Of a stretch of 64,000 nt of DNA, positions 59,972 to 64,000 are shown piece after piece. The stretch lies in the NCBI RefSeq assembly GCF_007993795.1, contig NZ_CP042476.1:1426001-1490000 (forward strand). The letters are read 5' to 3'. This DNA is from Antarcticibacterium arcticum (GTDB lineage: Bacteria; Bacteroidota; Bacteroidia; Flavobacteriales; Flavobacteriaceae). Both the position numbers and the translations under genes were made by a program. The notes beneath the pieces were generated by a model. That model was not told where the DNA came from and made no database searches. It saw only the letters and a program-made list of their open reading frames with translations. Position 1 is the stretch's first letter. Every line of letters starts with the position of its first letter.

Positions 59972-61210
59972 TTGAACCCCGAAACCCTATTTTATATCAT
60001 AGTTATTATTATCCTTATCGATTTTATAGTCGATAAATTCCTGGATGCCCTTAATGCAAGACACTTTAATGATCCTGTTCCGGTTGAATTACAGGATGTT
60101 TACGAAGATGTCGAGTTTCAAAAATCACAGCGCTATAAAAAGGAACGTTACAAATTTGGTTTGGTATCTTGCACATTTTCCCTTCTGTTAATGTTAGGGT
60201 TTCTTTTTTTTGAAGGATTCGCCTGGGTTGATTCAATAGCCAGAGGATTTGCAGAAAATGAGATTATTATTGCCCTTATCTTTTTTGGCATAATTATGCT
60301 TGCCAGCGATATTCTTAGCCTGCCATTTTCCTGGTACAGCACTTTCGTAATTGAGGAAAAGTATGGTTTTAATAAAACAACCGCTAAAACTTTTATACTT
60401 GACAAATTAAAATCCTGGGGTCTAATGATATTGGTAGGAGGCGGCATCCTGGCACTTATAGTTTGGTTTTACCAGTTTGCAGGCGAAAATTTCTGGTGGT
60501 ATGCGTGGGTATTGGTAACAGTATTTTCGGTTTTTGTAAATATGTTCTATGCTAAATTGATCGTACCCATTTTTAATAAACAGAGTCCTTTGCCGGAAGG
60601 TCCCCTTCGGTCCAAAATTGAGACATATGCCGGAAAAGTAGGATTCAAACTGGATAATATCTTTGTAATTGACGGTTCAAAACGCAGCACAAAGGCAAAC
60701 GCTTATTTTTCAGGATTTGGAAAAGAAAAAAGGATCACCTTATATGACACTCTTATAAATGATCTGGAAGAGGAAGAGATTGTAAGTGTGCTTGCTCATG
60801 AGGTAGGACATTATAAGAAAAAGCATGTGTTTATAAATCTGGCAGCAGCTATAATAACCACGGGGTTTACCCTATGGCTGCTTTCGCTCTTTATAGGAAA
60901 TCCTTTATTTTCCCTGGCGCTGGGAGTTGAAGAACCCAGTTTTCATATTGGCCTAATCACCTTTGGGATCTTATACAGTCCAATTTCAGAGCTCACCGGC
61001 CTGCTAATGAATTACCTTTCCAGGAAGTTTGAATATCAGGCAGATAATTATGCCAAAAACACCTATAATGGAGAGGCATTGATCTCCGGTCTTAAAAAAC
61101 TTTCAAAGACCAGCCTTAGCAACCTCACCCCGCACAAAGCGTATGTTTTTGTACACTACTCCCACCCTACCCTTTTACAGCGATACAAAAACATAAGAAA
61201 GTTAAGGTAG
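59972..61210 (+). CDS. M48 family membrane metallopeptidase (Ste24/CAAX protease type)
   Basis: 412 residues from TTG 59972; no in-frame ATG or GTG is near, and MNPETLFYIIVIIILIDF is the usual opening. Seven hydrophobic segments as in Ste24, an N-terminal peptidase_M48_N region, zinc motif VSVLAHEVGHYKKKH and the downstream FEYQADNYA carrying the third ligand Glu. Such proteases degrade or trim membrane proteins. The bacterial substrate is unknown. Confidence 0.9.
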   Translation: MNPETLFYIIVIIILIDFIVDKFLDALNARHFNDPVPVELQDVYEDVEFQKSQRYKKERYKFGLVSCTFSLLLMLGFLFFEGFAWVDSIARGFAENEIIIALIFFGIIMLASDILSLPFSWYSTFVIEEKYGFNKTTAKTFILDKLKSWGLMILVGGGILALIVWFYQFAGENFWWYAWVLVTVFSVFVNMFYAKLIVPIFNKQSPLPEGPLRSKIETYAGKVGFKLDNIFVIDGSKRSTKANAYFSGFGKEKRITLYDTLINDLEEEEIVSVLAHEVGHYKKKHVFINLAAAIITTGFTLWLLSLFIGNPLFSLALGVEEPSFHIGLITFGILYSPISELTGLLMNYLSRKFEYQADNYAKNTYNGEALISGLKKLSKTSLSNLTPHKAYVFVHYSHPTLLQRYKNIRKLR

Positions 61211-61245
61211 TTGTTAGTTTTCATTCATTATTGTAATTTTAAACC

Positions 61246-63453
61246 ATGACTGAAGCTGCTATAGAAAAGGAAAATAAGAATATTGCCCGGCAGTATAAGG
61301 AGCTCCTGCGTATAAGTTACCGTTTCCTCACAGAGGATGACAAAAAGATGATACGCAGTGCCTTTGATATTGCTGTAGATGCCCATAAGGACCAGCGGCG
61401 AAAATCTGGTGAGGCTTATATTTTCCATCCCATTGCTGTTGCCAAGATTGTGGCCGCCGAGATTGGCCTTGATGCTACTTCAATTGCAGCAGCGCTCCTG
61501 CACGATGTGGTTGAGGATACCAAATATACCCTGGAAGATATTGAACAAAAGTTTGGCAAAACGGTAAGAAAAATTGTTGACGGACTTACCAAGATATCCC
61601 ATTTGAAAAAAAATGAGGATGTTTCCATGCAGGCCGAAAACTTCAGGAAAATGCTGCTTACCCTCAATGATGATGTAAGGGTTATTATCATAAAGATTGC
61701 AGACAGGTTGCATAATATGCAAACTATGGAGTCTATGCGCCAGGATAAGCAGGAAAAAATTGCCTCAGAAACCTTATACATTTATGCTCCACTGGCCCAC
61801 AGGATTGGCCTTTACAGTATTAAAACCGAATTGGAGGACCTTAGTTTAAAATATACCGAGCCTGAGGTTTATAATGACATTCTCACGAAAATAAGGGAAA
61901 GCAAGGAGGAGCAGGATGAATATATCAATGCCTTTACCAAAGTAATTAAAGATTCCCTGGACCAGGAAAGCCTGGATTATGAAATAAAAGGGCGGCCAAA
62001 ATCTATTTATTCTATTTGGAAAAAGATGAAGGCTCAAAACATCACCTTCGATGAAGTTTTTGACAAGTTTGCCGTAAGGATCATCTACAAAAGTGACCTG
62101 GCCAATGAGAAATTCCTGGCCTGGAAAATATATTCAATAGTTACAGATCATTTTAGGCCCAATCCCATTAGATTACGGGACTGGATCTCCTCCCCTAAAT
62201 CTACGGGATATGAGGCGTTACATATCACTGTAATGGGGCCCAAAGGCCGCTGGGTAGAGGTGCAAATACGCAGTGAGCGAATGAATGAAGTTGCAGAGAA
62301 AGGATATGCCGCTCATTACAAATATAAGCATGGGCAGGAACAGGAGGAAAAGGATATGGAGGACTGGCTTAACCGCCTGCAGGAAGCTCTGGAAAATTCA
62401 GAGACCAATGCGGTTGATTTTGTAGAACAGTTTAAACTTAACCTCTATGCCAAGGAGATCTTTGTGTTCACCCCACAGGGGGACCTTAAATCTTTACCCA
62501 AAGGCTCCACCCCGCTGGATTTTGCATTTAGTATACATACGCAAATAGGTTATCACACACGTGGCGCCAAGGTAAACAGCAAGCTGGTGCCATTGAGCTA
62601 TGAGTTAAAAAGCGGGGACCAGATAGAGATCATAACTTCTGAAAATGCAAAACCCAATGTCAACTGGCTGGACTACGCCACCACAGCCCGTGCCAGGGCA
62701 AAAATAAAATCTTCCTTACGGGAGGAAAAAAAGGAAATTGCGGAAGAAGGAAAGGCTATCCTGGCCCGGAAATTAAAAGCCCAAAAACTGAGTTTTAATG
62801 AGAAAATGATCAACGAACTGGTGATCTACTTTAATCTTAAAACCAGTCTGGATCTGTTCTACAGGGTAGGAATAGGAAAGATAGATAATAAAAAACTCAA
62901 GGAATTTACTGCTTCCAGAAGCAACGCCTTTGTGAGTTATATCAAGAGTAAAATAAGAAAACCTCATATAGCGGAAGATCTTGATAAGGAAGAGATCACA
63001 GTAAAATATGACCAACTGGTTTTTGGAAAGGAAGAGGAGATCCTGGATTATAAACTTGCCAACTGCTGTAACCCCATCCCAGGGGATAGTGTGTTTGGTT
63101 TTATAACCGTAAGTGAAGGCATCAAGGTGCATAAAAAAGACTGCCCCAATGCCCTTCAGTTTCAAAGCAATTATGCATACAGGATCATTCAGGCCAAATG
63201 GATAGATTCCTCACAGCAGGATTTCAAAGCTGTTATAAAGCTTACAGGTATAGATAATCTTGGGCTTGTAAGTGAAATTACCAATGAGATCTCCAAGAGT
63301 ATGAATGTAGATATGAGGAGTATTAATTTTGAAAGTTCAGAAGGCTTGTTCAGCGGAAAGATCACGGTGATAGTTAAAAACAATTCCATCCTTAATACAC
63401 TAATTCAGCACCTTAAAAAAATTAATGGAATTGATAAGGTCTCCAGAGAATAA
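61246..63453 (+). CDS. rsh: Bifunctional (p)ppGpp synthetase/hydrolase (RelA/SpoT homolog)
   Basis: 735 residues. HD hydrolase domain (HPIAVAKIVA, LLHDVVEDT with His86-Asp87, DRLHNMQTM), synthetase domain (GRPKSIYSIWKKM, FDKFAVRIIY, YEALHITVMGPKGRWVEVQIRS), TGS domain (IFVFTPQGDLKSLPKGSTPLDFAF), a helical/CC region (LANCCNPIPGDSVFGF) and a C-terminal ACT domain. Hydrolase residues look intact, so it should both make and degrade the stringent-response alarmone. It precedes the Fur-family regulator by 28 bp. Confidence 0.94.
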   Translation: MTEAAIEKENKNIARQYKELLRISYRFLTEDDKKMIRSAFDIAVDAHKDQRRKSGEAYIFHPIAVAKIVAAEIGLDATSIAAALLHDVVEDTKYTLEDIEQKFGKTVRKIVDGLTKISHLKKNEDVSMQAENFRKMLLTLNDDVRVIIIKIADRLHNMQTMESMRQDKQEKIASETLYIYAPLAHRIGLYSIKTELEDLSLKYTEPEVYNDILTKIRESKEEQDEYINAFTKVIKDSLDQESLDYEIKGRPKSIYSIWKKMKAQNITFDEVFDKFAVRIIYKSDLANEKFLAWKIYSIVTDHFRPNPIRLRDWISSPKSTGYEALHITVMGPKGRWVEVQIRSERMNEVAEKGYAAHYKYKHGQEQEEKDMEDWLNRLQEALENSETNAVDFVEQFKLNLYAKEIFVFTPQGDLKSLPKGSTPLDFAFSIHTQIGYHTRGAKVNSKLVPLSYELKSGDQIEIITSENAKPNVNWLDYATTARARAKIKSSLREEKKEIAEEGKAILARKLKAQKLSFNEKMINELVIYFNLKTSLDLFYRVGIGKIDNKKLKEFTASRSNAFVSYIKSKIRKPHIAEDLDKEEITVKYDQLVFGKEEEILDYKLANCCNPIPGDSVFGFITVSEGIKVHKKDCPNALQFQSNYAYRIIQAKWIDSSQQDFKAVIKLTGIDNLGLVSEITNEISKSMNVDMRSINFESSEGLFSGKITVIVKNNSILNTLIQHLKKINGIDKVSRE

Positions 63454-63481
63454 ACCAATACATTTGCAGGGAGGATAAATT

Positions 63482-63943
63482 ATGAGCAAAAAAACAGCCA
63501 CAAAAAACGATCAGGCAGTTGTAAAAAACGTCTTTACCAAATTTTTGGAAGAGAAGGGACACAGGAAAACTCCCGAACGTTTTGCCATACTTCAGGAGAT
63601 CTACAACAATGAAGATCACTTTGATATAGAGTCCCTTTATATCAAAATGAAAAATAAAAAATACCGCGTTAGCCGGGCTACCCTATACAATACCATAGAA
63701 CTTCTTCTTGAATGCGGCCTGGTGCGCAGGCACCAGTTTGGCCAGAACCAGTCACAATATGAGAAATCATATTTTGACCGCAATCACGATCACATAATTC
63801 TTACCGATACCGGGGAGGTAATTGAATTTTGCGACCCAAGGATCCAAAGCATCAGGCAAACAATTGAAGAGGTATTTAATATAGATGTAACAAATCATTC
63901 ATTATACTTTTACGGCACCAAAAAAGAAACTACAAATCAATAA
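63482..63943 (+). CDS. Fur-family metalloregulator
   Basis: 153 residues. Winged-helix DNA-binding part (GHRKTPERFAILQEIYNNEDHFDIESLY, YRVSRATLYNTIELLLECGLVRRHQF) and dimerisation part with FDRNHDHIILTDTGEVIEFCDPRI. The His-Asp-His metal site is kept, but the usual CxxC after it is replaced by LTDTG, so the structural zinc site is missing. Candidate regulator of the iron genes at 2546-7619 (inference only). It lies just before purA. Confidence 0.9.
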   Translation: MSKKTATKNDQAVVKNVFTKFLEEKGHRKTPERFAILQEIYNNEDHFDIESLYIKMKNKKYRVSRATLYNTIELLLECGLVRRHQFGQNQSQYEKSYFDRNHDHIILTDTGEVIEFCDPRIQSIRQTIEEVFNIDVTNHSLYFYGTKKETTNQ

Positions 63944-63946
63944 TTT

Positions 63947-64000
63947 ATGGCAGTAGATTTACTACTAGGATTACAGTGGGGAGACGAAGGAAAAGGTAAG
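63947..64000 (+). CDS. purA: Adenylosuccinate synthetase (start only)
   Basis: The last 18 codons of the window read MAVDLLLGLQWGDEGKGK, the invariant N-terminal GTP-binding segment (QWGDEGKGK) of adenylosuccinate synthetase, which joins IMP and aspartate in AMP synthesis. The gene begins 3 bp after the Fur-family stop and continues beyond the window. Confidence 0.93.
   Translation, partial: MAVDLLLGLQWGDEGKGK

Overview
The window is a chromosomal segment of a flavobacterium (Bacteroidota, family Flavobacteriaceae; the gene set resembles Gramella/Salegentibacter-type marine genera, but the genus is inference). The evidence is a GldI gliding lipoprotein, a type IX secretion C-terminal sorting domain, many short lipoproteins with lipoboxes, a two-subunit methylmalonyl-CoA mutase, DUF3810, DUF5683, WbqC and DUF721 neighbours in their usual flavobacterial order, and promoters of the Bacteroidota type (TAnnTTTG at -7).

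Layout. 1-1444: a truncated outer-membrane porin and a YegS-like lipid kinase (minus strand). 1654-2382: surE. 2546-7619: an iron-uptake cluster in which a TonB-dependent siderophore receptor lies between two PepSY membrane proteins; two similar TTTAGA-n5-TCTAAA palindromes sit before the first and second genes. 7778-19675: a putative surface-polysaccharide module, consisting of a single-domain response regulator, a YaiO-type outer-membrane protein, a HEAT-repeat membrane protein and a processive family-2 glycosyltransferase, then an NlpC/P60 endopeptidase, a 1979-residue soluble hybrid histidine kinase with nine tandem 92/93-residue poly-HAMP modules, and a second single-domain response regulator. 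19745-20606: a terminator and a tandem array of about 122-bp units. 20607-25600: a small AT-rich integrated element with a tyrosine integrase, bounded by a 15-bp duplication of the 3' end of tRNA-Pro(UGG), with matching 24-bp arm repeats inside both ends, several nested hairpins, a frameshifted T9SS protein gene and a beta-propeller lipoprotein. A decayed second tRNA-Pro copy lies just outside it.

26057-64000 is ordinary core chromosome: PQQ-type sugar dehydrogenase plus cytochrome c; uridine kinase, an FtsB/DivIC-like protein, methylmalonyl-CoA mutase and a dienoyl-CoA-reductase-like SDR; parAB, DUF5683, dapB, lepB, wbqC; the reverse-strand operon of a small membrane protein, mutL, two rhomboids and an EEP-family protein; a TPR protein with ribH; recF, a lipoprotein and DUF721; ndk; phoD; nrnA, gldI and a cyclophilin-FKBP fusion; pepD; DUF3810; two amidohydrolases; an rRNA/tRNA methyltransferase; an M48 protease; rsh (relA/spoT); a Fur-family regulator; and the start of purA.

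The two regions most worth a second look are the polysaccharide/poly-HAMP-kinase module (7778-19675) and the tRNA-Pro locus (19873-25817). At the tRNA-Pro locus an element appears to have separated the tRNA from its original terminator and lies beside a tandem array whose units carry a related terminator-like segment. All functional calls are from reading the sequence; no database search was run.
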